DNA from: Tragulus kanchil | Lineage: Eukaryota; Chordata; Mammalia; Artiodactyla; Tragulidae | DNA: 64,000 nt | Direction: 5' to 3' | NCBI GenBank assembly: GCA_022376925.1 | Contig: JAIOJX010000004.1 | Location: forward strand, 181,007,501-181,071,500 | Shown here: positions 47,276 through 58,015 of the stretch, one piece after another | How positions within the stretch are numbered: the first letter of the stretch is position 1 | How the letters are laid out: each line of letters starts with the position of its first letter | Program-made: the position numbers and the translations under genes | The notes under the pieces: model-generated | Seen by the model: only the letters and a program-made list of their open reading frames with translations | Databases searched by the model: none | What the model was told of the DNA's origin: nothing

Positions 47276-49519
47276 GATGGCCCCTGGGGCCAATCGCCAA
47301 AGACTAGGTGACTGAAAGCCGTGACTGCATAGACGTGGGTCGTGTTTCAGCTATGAAGGTGGGACACTGTGAGGAAGTTGGGCCTGGGCAGTGGGGTAGG
47401 AGGTAGGCCAGGAATAGACTCTCAGTGCAGGGAAAGGTGAGCCCGGCAGCAGCAACAGCGCGATGGGGTAGGCTGTGTAACCACAGTGGCCGAGCACAGG
47501 ACGGGCGCTCAGGGCATCTCCGCCGCATCCATAATGGAACATGCACTGGGGCGTGACCTGGAGGGCCTGCTGTGTGTGCGGCAGATGTGAATGGGCTGGG
47601 AGCAGAGGGACTGGGGATGGCTGTGTGGGGCATGGGACCTGCGCCAGAGTCGCCTCTCTGGAGCCACAGCCCTCGGCTGTCACTCCACTCACAAATGGTA
47701 CACAGGCAAGTGTGTGTGTGTGTGTGAGAGAGAGGGTTGGGGGGAGTGTCCTACTAGCCTTGTCCTTCTCGGCAGGGACTGAGCCTGATGCATCTGTGTT
47801 TCCAGGGCCTGGCAACACTATGAGCCCCTCGCACGACGATTTGGGATAAACGAATAAATGGGAGAAATTCCATTTTGCATTTCCAGAGGAAAACTTTCAC
47901 ACAGCAACTCTCGTCTTCTCTGGACTGGGGCAACGTGGTGGCTCTGAGTAAACAGGGGAGGATCGAGGTGGTGGAAGAGCCACACGGGGGCTGGGGGCTT
48001 GGGGCTGGAATGTGCGGCTTACGGGAACCACGGGGCCGGCGGTTTCTGGGGAGGCTCTGGGGCTGCGAGCCCAGGCGGGCAGGACAAGGGCGGTGATAAC
48101 CCTCTCTGCCTGATTCCTTCTCTCCAGACGTCCAAGTTGCTCAGACCCAAGACCTTACCTTGAACTTGTCTTTCAGAGGTTGTCGCCAGGCAACAGCTCA
48201 TGGCCACCACGCTCTGAACCAGGACTCCACGCATCAGACTCAGGACCAGCATAGAGGAGTCTGCAGGGCCTGGGACCGGGAGGCCCAGGGCCCAGGGCTC
48301 CAGGCCCTTCTCACCTCCACGGGGTGGGGGAGACAGAGGCCACTGTCCCACAGGGAGGTGACAGCCTGGGTTCCCCAGGACTTCTGACACAGAAGAAAGC
48401 GATGGCCCCTGGGGCCAATCGCCAAAGACTCTGAAAGCCGTGACTGCATAGACGTGGGTCGTGTTTCAGCTATGAAGGTGGGACACTGTGAGGAAGTTGG
48501 GCCTGGGCAGTGGGGTAGGAGGTAGGCCAGGAATAGACTCTCAGTGCAGGGAAAGGTGAGCCCGGCAGCAGCAACAGCGCGATGGGGTAGGCTGTGTAAC
48601 CACAGTGGCCGAGCACAGGACGGGCGCTCAGGGCATCTCCGCCGCATCCATAATGGAACATGCACTGGGGCGTGACCTGGAGGGCCTGCTGTGTGTGCGG
48701 CAGATGTGAATGGGCTGGGAGCAGAGGGACTGGGGATGGCTGTGTGGGGCATGGGACCTGCGCCAGAGTCGCCTCTCTGGAGCCACAGCCCTCGGCTGTC
48801 ACTCCACTCACAAATGGTACACAGGCAAGTGTGTGTGTGTGTGTGAGAGAGAGGGTTGGGGGGAGTGTCCTACTAGCCTTGTCCTTCTCGGCAGGGACTG
48901 AGCCTGATGCATCTGTGTTTCCAGGGCCTGGCAACACTATGAGCCCCTCGCACGACGATTTGGGATAAACGAATAAATGGGAGAAATTCCATTTTGCATT
49001 TCCAGAGGAAAACTTTCACACAGCAACTCTCGTCTTCTCTGGACTGGGGCAACGTGGTGGCTCTGAGTAAACAGGGGAGGATCGAGGTGGTGGAAGAGCC
49101 ACACGGGGGCTGGGGGCTTGGGGCTGGAATGTGCGGCTTACGGGAACCACGGGGCCGGCGGTTTCTGGGGAGGCTCTGGGGCTGCGAGCCCAGGCGGGCA
49201 GGACAAGGGCGGTGATAACCCTCTCTGCCTGATTCCTTCTCTCCAGACGTCCAAGTTGCTCAGACCCAAGACCTTACCTTGAACTTGTCTTTCAGAGGTT
49301 GTCGCCAGGCAACAGCTCATGGCCACCACGCTCTGAACCAGGACTCCACGCATCAGACTCAGGACCAGCATAGAGGAGTCTGCAGGGCCTGGGACCGGGA
49401 GGCCCAGGGCCCAGGGCTCCAGGCCCTTCTCACCTCCACGGGGTGGGGGAGACAGAGGCCACTGTCCCACAGGGAGGTGACAGCCTGGGTTCCCCAGGAC
49501 TTCTGACACAGAAGAAAGC
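47276..49519. repeat. Tandem duplication 12 (offset 1119-1125)
   Basis: Copy 1 is about 47276-48400 and copy 2 about 48401-49519. Copy 2 lacks 6 bases near its start (agactctgaaag against agactaggtgactgaaag). The unit's beginning overlaps copy 2 of duplication 11. Confidence 0.95.
47711..47734. repeat. (TG)n(AG)n microsatellite (second copy 48830-48853)
   Basis: A short TG run is followed by AG repeats. It has the same length in both copies of duplication 12, which argues for recent or artefactual copying because such runs normally vary. Confidence 0.85.
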
Positions 49520-50136
49520 ACTCTAAAGACGGCAAGAAGCCAGGCTGTAATGTGAGGGGCGCTCCCTAAAGTATGCAAGGCCACAGTCCCACAAAAACCT
49601 CGGTGTGCTCCCTGGCCCCTGGCAGACTGGAGAGCTGAGGGCAAACACGTCCCTTAAACGGTATGAGGCCTGAGGTCAGGAGGCCCGGGACCTAGGCCCC
49701 CTCCGCCAGGAACCTACCACACGGCCTTGGCCACTCCCTGGACCTCTCTGGGCAACGTTCCTTAAGTTAAAGCCCTTCCCGAGCACCCATTATGTGCAAG
49801 ACCCTGACACACGGCTGCGAGGACAGTAGAGGGAAATCGGTACGCTTCCTGCCCTTGCGGCGCTCAAGGGCCGTCACACAGGTGCGCGGACCTCTGCCCA
49901 CTGGGGACGGCGGCACAACGTGCAGGGTGCTCTGGAGGAACTCAACTCGACGGGGAGGGGTCCGTGGGGGGCGGGGCGGTTCTGTGATCAGAGGGTAAGT
50001 CTGAGTGTGCCCGGCAGAAGGACTGTGCGTGCTAAGGCCCTGGGGTTGGGGAAAGACGGGGACTGAAAGGGAGTCGGGCAGAGGAGAGGCCCCGTTTGGG
50101 GACAGAGGCCGTATCAGAAGGGCCCCCTATGAGGCT

Positions 50137-50567
50137 AATTCCCACGCGTATCGAATTATGTCCCCACTCCCGAAATTCATATGAAGTCCTAAGCTCCAGT
50201 ACCTCCAGCTGTGACTTTATTGGGGTCCAGACAAGCAGTTATAAGGAGCTCAGATGACGTCACCATGGAGGAAGGTGCGCCCCGATGCTGGTAGGACTGG
50301 GGTTAAGAAAGGGAAGATCTGGACACAGACAGGAGCGTGGGGAAAACGCTGGACGGATGTGTCCACAAGACAGGGCCGAAGCCGGCTGGCAAGGCAGCCG
50401 AAGATGGGAGAGACGCTGGGAACAGGTTCGTCCTCACAGCCTCGGCAGGAAGCAGCCTTGCCTGGCACCTCGATCTGGACCTTTCAGAACTATGAGAAAA
50501 TACACAGCCATTTCAGGCCCCTGGTTTGTGGCAGTCTGTCTCAGCAGCCCTGGCAAACAATCGCTGT
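50137..50567 (+). mobile_element. MLT1-like (ERVL-MaLR) LTR fragment
   Basis: It contains gaattatgtccccactcc, attcatatgaagtcctaagc, ggacacagacaggagcg, aactatgagaaaatacacag and tcagcagccctggcaaac. These follow the order of an MLT-type LTR consensus. It is an old, diverged LTR relic without coding content. Confidence 0.6.
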
Positions 50568-51479
50568 TACCACCGGCAAAACCAAGCCAGCAGCCCTGCC
50601 TCTCCTGGGTCTCCGGAAGACCTTGGACATGATGAGCCGTTCATTTCTTCATTCAGCAAGTGTGTACAGAACAGCTGCCAACTGCCAAAAGCAGAAGGCA
50701 GAGAAACCTAAGGTCTGTCCTCAGGGGTGAAGGAAGTCACACTGCACACAGGAGATAAGGAGGCACTTCTTAAGCCCCTGGAATCTGGAGCCGTCTGGTC
50801 CTGAATCCTGGCTCACCTGTGTGTGCAGACCATCCGGTGGTCTGCACACACAGGAGTGCATGCCACAGACACGCGGAGCACACACGTGTGCATGCAGGGC
50901 AAGGCCAGGCTTCACTTTTTTACAGGTTCACAACCAGTGCCTGGAGCCACCCTTGGCCTCCACCGGGGTCCCAGACACGCCGGGTGCTGCCTCACCGCGC
51001 CCGGGAACACAGCCTGCAGACAGCCGGGAGCTCCCGCCCTCTGGCCATCCTGTTAACAGAAAGGGAGAATGAGGCCCGCAGTAGGTTGGGGCCTCTCCGT
51101 CCTGCTCACTGCTTTAATGACCAGGAAACATGTCAATATTTGCACACGGGAACTGCCAGACCTGGGCCGCCTGGTCAGCGTGCCCAGAGCCTACTTGGTT
51201 TGGCCACCTGTAAGAACAGGGGCTGTCTCTGCTCCCGTGGGCCTTCCCCACGGGAAGCCCTGTCATCAGACAGGGTCCTTCCTCCTTAATGACCATGATT
51301 CATGGCAGTGATTACTGTGAGAACAAAGCCAACAGTTGTCCTTTGAAGTGGGTGGCAGTGGTAGGTGAGCTCTCTGCCACACAAGTCTCTCTCGAACCTC
51401 ACCACTTCTTCTCTCTGGGTGCCTTTGGGCCAGCCTCGAAACGTCAGGGAGTTTCATCCATAAAATGGGCTCAGTAGCC

Positions 51480-51960
51480 CCATCTCACCGGACTACCGCG
51501 GAACCGGGAGGCGGCTGAGGCCAGAGCCAGGCTCTGTGTCCGGCAGGTGGCGCCGCATGACCTTCCCCTCTCCCCGCGGCTCTCTCCAGCCGCTCCGCTC
51601 GGCCGGACTCGGCTCTCCTCGGCACCACTCGGAGTCATTCAGTCAGGCCCGGCTCAGGTCGGCCAGACCCGCTTGGCTCAGCCGGACTCGGTTCTGCTCG
51701 GCCAAGTTCGGCTTTACTCGGGTCTGCTCCGCTCCCCTGGGAGCTGGACTCACAAAGGCCCCTCCCCGGCGCCGCTGCGGCTCCTTCCTCCCTTCTCGCA
51801 GTTGGGCTTCCCGTTGACCAGGGCGGTGGCGGGAGCCTACCGCCTGGCGACGTTCTTCTTGGCGGGGGTCTGGTCTAGCTGAGCCGTGGGCGAGTGCCAA
51901 GAGCGGCCGCAGCTGGCGGCCGTGTTACCCACGGTTGGAGCCCAAAATGGATTGGGGGTG
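51480..51960. other. CpG-rich block with diverged decamer minisatellite
   Basis: From about 51591 to 51740 the sequence is built of 10-base units ending in ctc and starting gg: ggccggactc, ggctctcctc, ggcaccactc, ggttctgctc, ggccaagttc, ggctttactc. Unit boundaries repeatedly form CpG. The flanks to 51960 stay GC- and CpG-rich. It may be a small CpG island or a tandem repeat of unknown origin. No gene start is evident. Confidence 0.65.
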
Positions 51961-52624
51961 ATGGGGCTCCCCCTTAACTGGGCCGAGAAAAGCAGGAGGG
52001 TGGCCGTGGCCTCCTGTGTCCCTTGCCCGCCCCATCATCTATCTGGCCGCCAGCTGCAGCACCTGTTTCCCTGAGCCTCAGTTTCCCTCTGTGTCACAAC
52101 AGGAGCCAGGAGGACTGGGATGGGACTGGCTCTTTTTTTCTATAGGCTTCTTGGGGAACCTCTTTCCTCTTCTGTAAAATGGGATTAAACTCGCCCAAGT
52201 CAGATTGACACTGGTAGGAGCAGACGTGGGGTGCTGAAAGCCCAGGACGGAGAGATTGAGCCCTGAAGTTCTCCCAGGACTTCTCAGCTGGTCGAAGGAG
52301 GGGCTCAGCAGACCCAGGAAGCCGAGTCGGCTAGCCGCTTTTGGCAGAGCGACAGTCGGCCCAGTCTGCTTGGAGGAAGAAATGAGGGAATGGGTGCCTG
52401 GCACCCCCTAGCGCAGCTCAGTGGGCCCTCATCTGCCCCCTCTCCTCCCCTTCCTTCCTAGCTCCCTAAGGGGACGGGTGGAGAGCGCCAGCCGCGGGTG
52501 GCCTGGCGTGGGTGCGGGCGCGATGCCTCTGCCCAGTAGGTGGCGCTCACGGTGTCCTTAGTTTAGTTTCTCGATGAGTGCCCGAGAACAGTTATTAATA
52601 GATCTGTGACATCAGGGATTCGTT

Positions 52625-52806
52625 GGGAAAGTCCCGACGCTGGAAGAGATAGAGGACAGAAGAAGAGCGCGTCAGAGGATGCGTCGGCTGGATGGCGTCA
52701 CCGACGCGATGGGCATGAACTTGGGCAAACTTCGGGAGACGGGGAGGGACAGGGAGGCCTGCCGTGCTGCGGTCTCAGAGTTGGACTGGGCAACCGAGCA
52801 ACACGA
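52625..52806 (+). mobile_element. BovB/BovA2 3'-end fragment
   Basis: It reads as the BovB 3' end: ggaagagatagaggacagaa, gatggcgtcaccgacgcgat, gggcatgaacttgggcaaac, gggacagggaggcctgccgt. The 5' end is truncated. Confidence 0.85.
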
Positions 52807-53154
52807 CTTGCCTACACCACTTGCGTGGCTGACTCTGGGAATCATGGTCTCTGTTCTGTCTCACTTTATGGCAGGCACACATTTTATGCTTTAAAAATGC
52901 ATGAAGGTCTCTTGGTGCTTTGGAAGCACGGGCTAAATGTCCCTGTTTTTATATCTTCCCAACTTTGGGCTGGAAGGTGGGCGTGGCTAGCGTGGCTCCG
53001 AGAGTCCGCGGGCCTGGCTCATCTGTGCGCATGCCCTCACCGTAAACAGGGTTGAACCCAGGAGAAGCGCGGATGGGTGGCCAGTAGAGAATGCCCATTG
53101 GATATCCCGCCAGGCTTCTCAGGTGGGCTTGGTTCCCTCCTATCCCTCTGGCCC

Positions 53155-53230
53155 AGGGAGACCGAGGCTCAGAGGTAGGGGGACCTGCCCAAGGTCACAC
53201 AGCTAGAAGGAGGTGGAGCTGAGTTGTGAC
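53155..53230 (-). repeat. MIR fragment (reverse)
   Basis: Contains accgaggctcagaggtaggg and cccaaggtcacacagctaga. Confidence 0.72.
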
Positions 53231-53570
53231 CCAGTTTTGCCTGATCTGGGGCCGGGAATCTGTCTCCAGGCTACTTGGGCTGCTGGGGAAATCTGTGGAA
53301 TGCCTGGGAGACCAGAAGCTGACGCCTAAATGGACCCGTCTTCAGCAGGGTGGAAGAGCTTTGGAGGACACATATTCAAGTGTATATAACATTCCAGAGT
53401 CCAGGTCTCTTGTCTGCTCTGCCCCTACGACAGCCAGCTGCCTGGGACCCTGGACAGAGACAAGGCCCTCTTTCCTGGAAATCAAAGAAGCTGGACCTAG
53501 AGTCTGGTGAGAAGCGTTTGCTTGTCCAGACCTCAACCTCCTCACCTGTTAAGTGAGAGGAGGCTCGTTC

Positions 53571-53816
53571 TTTTTTCCCCCAATACATATACCAAGTTTA
53601 TTATAACAAAACTAAATCATTAGAATGACATTAGCACCTTCTTTGGGCATTCCAAAGGAAGTGTGTAAAATATAACTGGATTACATGTATAATACAGATA
53701 TTTCAATTCTTTTCTACAAAGGATTGCTTTACCATCCACTTGAAACTCTGGACCACTTTTAATAACGGGTGTCACACCACCTTTACAAAAATTACCTTCT
53801 CACTCACTGTGAAAGA
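53571..53816 (-). pseudogene. Possible 3' end of a processed retrocopy
   Basis: Read on the - strand, this AT-rich segment ends with AATAAA (complement of 53597-53602) followed about 20 bases later by an A run (complement of 53571-53576). It therefore looks like an mRNA 3' end. I do not recognise the source transcript, and no reading frame is preserved. It is bounded on the + side by a BovB 3' end. Confidence 0.4.
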
Positions 53817-54010
53817 CCCCGGTGTTGGGAAAGACTGGAGGCAGAAGGAGAAGAGGGCAGCAGCGGCTGAGCTGGTGAGACGGCGGCAGTGACTCAGTGG
53901 ACAGGAATGTGAACAAACTCCAGGAGATAGCGAAGGTCGGGGAAGCCTGGCGCGCGGCAGCCCATAGGGTCCCAAAGAGCTGGACACAACTTAGCAACTG
54001 AACAACAACA
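53817..54010 (+). mobile_element. BovB/BovA2 3'-end fragment
   Basis: It contains gttgggaaagactggaggca, tgactcagtggacaggaatg, aaactccaggagatagcgaa and gagctggacacaacttagca in order. It abuts the possible retrocopy tail at 53571-53816. Confidence 0.85.
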
Positions 54011-55904
54011 TTATTTCCCAAACTTTTGAGAGGAGGCTCTTCTGCTGAGGGCCTCTGGAGCGTGGCAGGAGCGTGCTCTGGGCCCGCGACCAGACACTCC
54101 TGTGTCCCCACCCTGCCTCCCCGCAGCCCCCATCAGCTCCCCTTGCCTTTGTCCCCAGACTTGGCTCTCTCAGCCAGATCTCGAGAGCTGGCCAAGAGCT
54201 GTGTCGCCTCCAGGACTGCTGATGCAGCCCTTTCCCGCTGGCGGCTGTGGCCGGGGCAGCAGAGGGGCTCCCCTGCCTCCTCCCTCCCTCTGCAGCCCTG
54301 GCTCCCGGCCCTGGGAATGCTGCCCGGGGCAGGGCCACGTAGAGGGCACAGCCAGTGTGGACCTGGTAGGTTTCCCAGGGTCCACAGTCCTTCCCTCTGT
54401 GCTCCTTTGCGCTGCCTTGGACCCCTAAATAGGGTGGGGGGAGGGCTCCAGGTGGGCCTGGGAGAGGGAAGCTGCACAAAGCTAGAAGCTGGGAGCGTCA
54501 GCTTGGACTCCTGTCTGCTGTGTGACCTGGAGCCAAAGACGTGCCCTCTCTGAGTCATAGTGTCCTTGCCAGACAGATTAAGGGATTGGATTGGCTCATC
54601 TCTATAGGTCCTTTCAGGCCTGGGTGTTCTGATGTGCGATCATCCCCCGAAGTAATTGAGAAAAACAGAAACTCAGAGATAAGAGAGGGTCAACAACACA
54701 CAGCCAGCGTCGCTCCTCCTTCACCCTTTGCTCAGCTGTGAGTGAAGCCTGGGGGTTAATGCCCAACGCCCCAAAATTCAATAAAGTCCCCTTTACATCG
54801 AGGCACTCCTGTACCTCCTGAGAGTCAGAGTCACCTCCTCTCTCTACCCAAGACAGACCCCGAACGGCAGCCTTTGCCCACAGCCGTGCCCAGCTGTGCC
54901 ATCGTGGAAACTCCTGCCTTTCTGTAGGGCTGTGGTTCCTCTTTATGCACTGAGTGGCCCTGGGGGAGGCACAGCCACTCGACCACTAGCTCTTTTTCCC
55001 AAAGCTGGGGTAAGCAGCATAGAAATAAGGGCTGTTAACACCCTTGGCGTGACAGAAGCCGCTGCAAAGATGCGGCCAGGCCCAGCAGTAAGTGCCCAGC
55101 AAACGCAGAGAGGGCCAGAGGCTGAGGGACCTGCGAGAGAGTCTCTGACTCCAGGGAGCCGGGGCTGCGGCCTTCGCAAACCTCCCGCTGCCTCACCCGA
55201 AGGAAACTGAGGCAAGACCCTGCTTGGAGCCCTGCGACTTTCTGTGCAGGCTGCCCTCCTGCGAACATCTTGGGGGTTATTTCCGTGGGTGGATTTTCTC
55301 TAGAAGACCAGGAAGATGGGCCGCCCTGGGAAAATTTCCAGACAGAGGAGCAGGGCTTTGGTGCCCACTGGGGGGTGGGGCAGTTGACCTGGTGGCCGCC
55401 CTTACCTGATCCCCAAGGAGGTGAGACCCTCCCTCAACAAAACATTTACTAAGCTTCCTCTTGCGACGGGCGATGGGCGCAGCTGAGGCTGGGGACCCAA
55501 GTTCTACACAGAACTAGGGTGCGAGAGGAAAGGGACTGGCCAGTGGGTGCCCGAGCCAGGGTCTCAGCCTGAGGCTCCTGGGCTGGCGCCTTTGAACTAG
55601 CCCCTCGGCTTAGGCTGGAGCCCCCAGCGTCAGGATTCCTGCACTGCCTCCCCCTTTCTGAGCGACTTATGGGGCTCCCGCCCTTCCCCCTTCCCAGACT
55701 CAGTTTCCCAGTTCACACATCAGGGCCTCAGGCCCCTTCCTGCTGGAAATGTATGGAGTCTCTGAATTAAACAAGACGCTCTAAGACCACCAAAGAGTGA
55801 AGCTGAGGAAATCCACGGCTCCCTTTAACTCCGAGGAGCCCAGAGGCTGGAGGGGAGGGAGCGGGGAGGAGGGGCAGTGGGAAGCCAGCGCAGCCTGCTC
55901 CCTC

Positions 55905-55960
55905 CGCCCTCCCTCCCTCCCTCCCTCCTCGCTGCCTCCATCTCTCCCTCCCTCCCTCCC
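55905..55960. repeat. CCCT-type pyrimidine repeat (second copy 57022-57077)
   Basis: Repeated tccc/ctcc units on the + strand lie just upstream of the candidate C1QTNF6 non-coding exon. Copy 2 is identical in length. Confidence 0.8.
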
Positions 55961-55974
55961 GGGCCAGCCCGCCA

Positions 55975-56088
55975 GGTCCAGGGGTCTGGGCCAGCAACCA
56001 GTTACTATCGCAAGCATGTGTCAAGGAACCAGAGGCGGCCCCGAGACCCGGGGCCCGTGAGCTGCTGTTGGAGGCAGTCGGACGCAGA
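55975..56088 (+). other. C1QTNF6: Candidate non-coding first exon of C1QTNF6 (second copy 57092-57205)
   Basis: A GC-rich segment follows the pyrimidine repeat and ends in a good donor, gacgcaga then gtgagt at 56089. Its position 3.4 kb (1.1 kb less without the duplication) before the first coding exon suits a 5'UTR exon. No cDNA evidence is available, and the 5' boundary is arbitrary. Confidence 0.3.
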
Positions 56089-57924
56089 GTGAGTAACGGG
56101 AGGTCCTGCAACTTCCTCCAGCAGGGCTGAGGGGGGTGGGGTCAGAGCCTGGAATTCCTCCCCTTCCTCTTGTCGTCCTGGACACATCTCAGGGCCCTGC
56201 TCTCGCCCGCTGACCCCGGCCAGCCCCTCTAGCCTCCCCCCTCCCCCTCCCTTCCTCCGGACCAACTGAGATGTTAGCACTGGTGAAGGGCTGCCCCCAG
56301 GGCTCCTGGCTGGTGCCCCCCTACACCAAATCTGCTCAGCAAGGCCTGACTCTCCCTCGACCCCCAAGAGGCCCCAGCTCCATCGTGGAGGCAGCAGGGA
56401 CCCCCGAGTCACCCCCATGGCAGGGTGCCTCCACTGGATCCCTGCCCGGCCCCCTCCCCCAGGGACAGCTAGTGACCGTGGCCGTGGCTCTTACTACTTT
56501 TGTTTTAGGCAGCCGCCCTTACCTGATCCCCAAGGAGGTGAGACCCTCCCTCAACAAAACATTTACTAAGCTTCCTCTTGCGACGGGCGATGGGCGCAGC
56601 TGAGGCTGGGGACCCAAGTTCTACACAGAACTAGGGTGCGAGAGGAAAGGGACTGGCCAGTGGGTGCCCGAGCCAGGGTCTCAGCCTGAGGCTCCTGGGC
56701 TGGCGCCTTTGAACTAGCCCCTCGGCTTAGGCTGGAGCCCCCAGCGTCAGGATTCCTGCACTGCCTCCCCCTTTCTGAGCGACTTATGGGGCTCCCGCCC
56801 TTCCCCCTTCCCAGACTCAGTTTCCCAGTTCACACATCAGGGCCTCAGGCCCCTTCCTGCTGGAAATGTATGGAGTCTCTGAATTAAACAAGACGCTCTA
56901 AGACCACCAAAGAGTGAAGCTGAGGAAATCCACGGCTCCCTTTAACTCCGAGGAGCCCAGAGGCTGGAGGGGAGGGAGCGGGGAGGAGGGGCAGTGGGAA
57001 GCCAGCGCAGCCTGCTCCCTCCGCCCTCCCTCCCTCCCTCCCTCCTCGCTGCCTCCATCTCTCCCTCCCTCCCTCCCGGGCCAGCCCGCCAGGTCCAGGG
57101 GTCTGGGCCAGCAACCAGTTACTATCGCAAGCATGTGTCAAGGAACCAGAGGCGGCCCCGAGACCCGGGGCCCGTGAGCTGCTGTTGGAGGCAGTCGGAC
57201 GCAGAGTGAGTAACGGGAGGTCCTGCAACTTCCTCCAGCAGGGCTGAGGGGGGTGGGGTCAGAGCCTGGAATTCCTCCCCTTCCTCTTGTCGTCCTGGAC
57301 ACATCTCAGGGCCCTGCTCTCGCCCGCTGACCCCGGCCAGCCCCTCTAGCCTCCCCCCTCCCCCTCCCTTCCTCCGGACCAACTGAGATGTTAGCACTGG
57401 TGAAGGGCTGCCCCCAGGGCTCCTGGCTGGTGCCCCCCTACACCAAATCTGCTCAGCAAGGCCTGACTCTCCCTCGACCCCCAAGAGGCCCCAGCTCCAT
57501 CGTGGAGGCAGCAGGGACCCCCGAGTCACCCCCATGGCAGGGTGCCTCCACTGGATCCCTGCCCGGCCCCCTCCCCCAGGGACAGCTAGTGACCGTGGCC
57601 GTGGCTCTTACTACTTTTGTTTTAGGCAGCTCTGCTTCCTGCTTCCTGCATCCCCCCTCCCCCCGCCCCAGGTCACAGTTCTGTGTCACAGATATTTTGA
57701 CTCCCAGCTGACTGGTCCAAGTGAAATGTCCCCAGACCATGCCAGTTCTCTGGGAACAGTCCTGCTCTTCCTGTCCCATGCAGGCCCTGGGGAGAGGTCA
57801 TGTTGGGCAGCAGAGAAAGGAGCAAAGGTTGAATTAAGAGCCTTTTATAAGACAGGCAATTTTCCCGCGTTTAAATCCTCCCACATAACCTGGGAAGGAG
57901 GTGGCCGTGTCGCTTCCTTGTAAA

Positions 57925-58015
57925 ATGTTAAGGTGCAAGAAGCCCAGAGAGGTTAAGCCACTAACCCTAGGTCACAAAGCCTGTAAACTATTCTGGAAAC
58001 TCAGATCTGACTCGA
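57925..58015 (-). repeat. MIR fragment (reverse)
   Basis: Contains agaagcccagagaggttaag, then ccctaggtcacaaagcctgt. Confidence 0.65.

Larger units (their letters stand above)
45205..47392. repeat. Tandem duplication 11 (offset 1094)
   Basis: Copy 1 is about 45205-46298 and copy 2 about 46299-47392. The copies look base-for-base identical, including two poly-A runs of 15 and 18 bases and a complete CHR-type SINE. The seam has no filler. Confidence 0.95.
55395..57629. repeat. Tandem duplication 13 (offset 1117)
   Basis: Copy 1 is about 55395-56511 and copy 2 about 56512-57629. The copies appear identical, including long CCCT repeats. It covers the candidate C1QTNF6 upstream exon and promoter-like region. 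Confidence 0.95.

Noticed and set aside
54943..55268. Short open frames on both strands that could be a small gene
   Set aside because: No splice context, start context or family motif; ordinary intergenic sequence.
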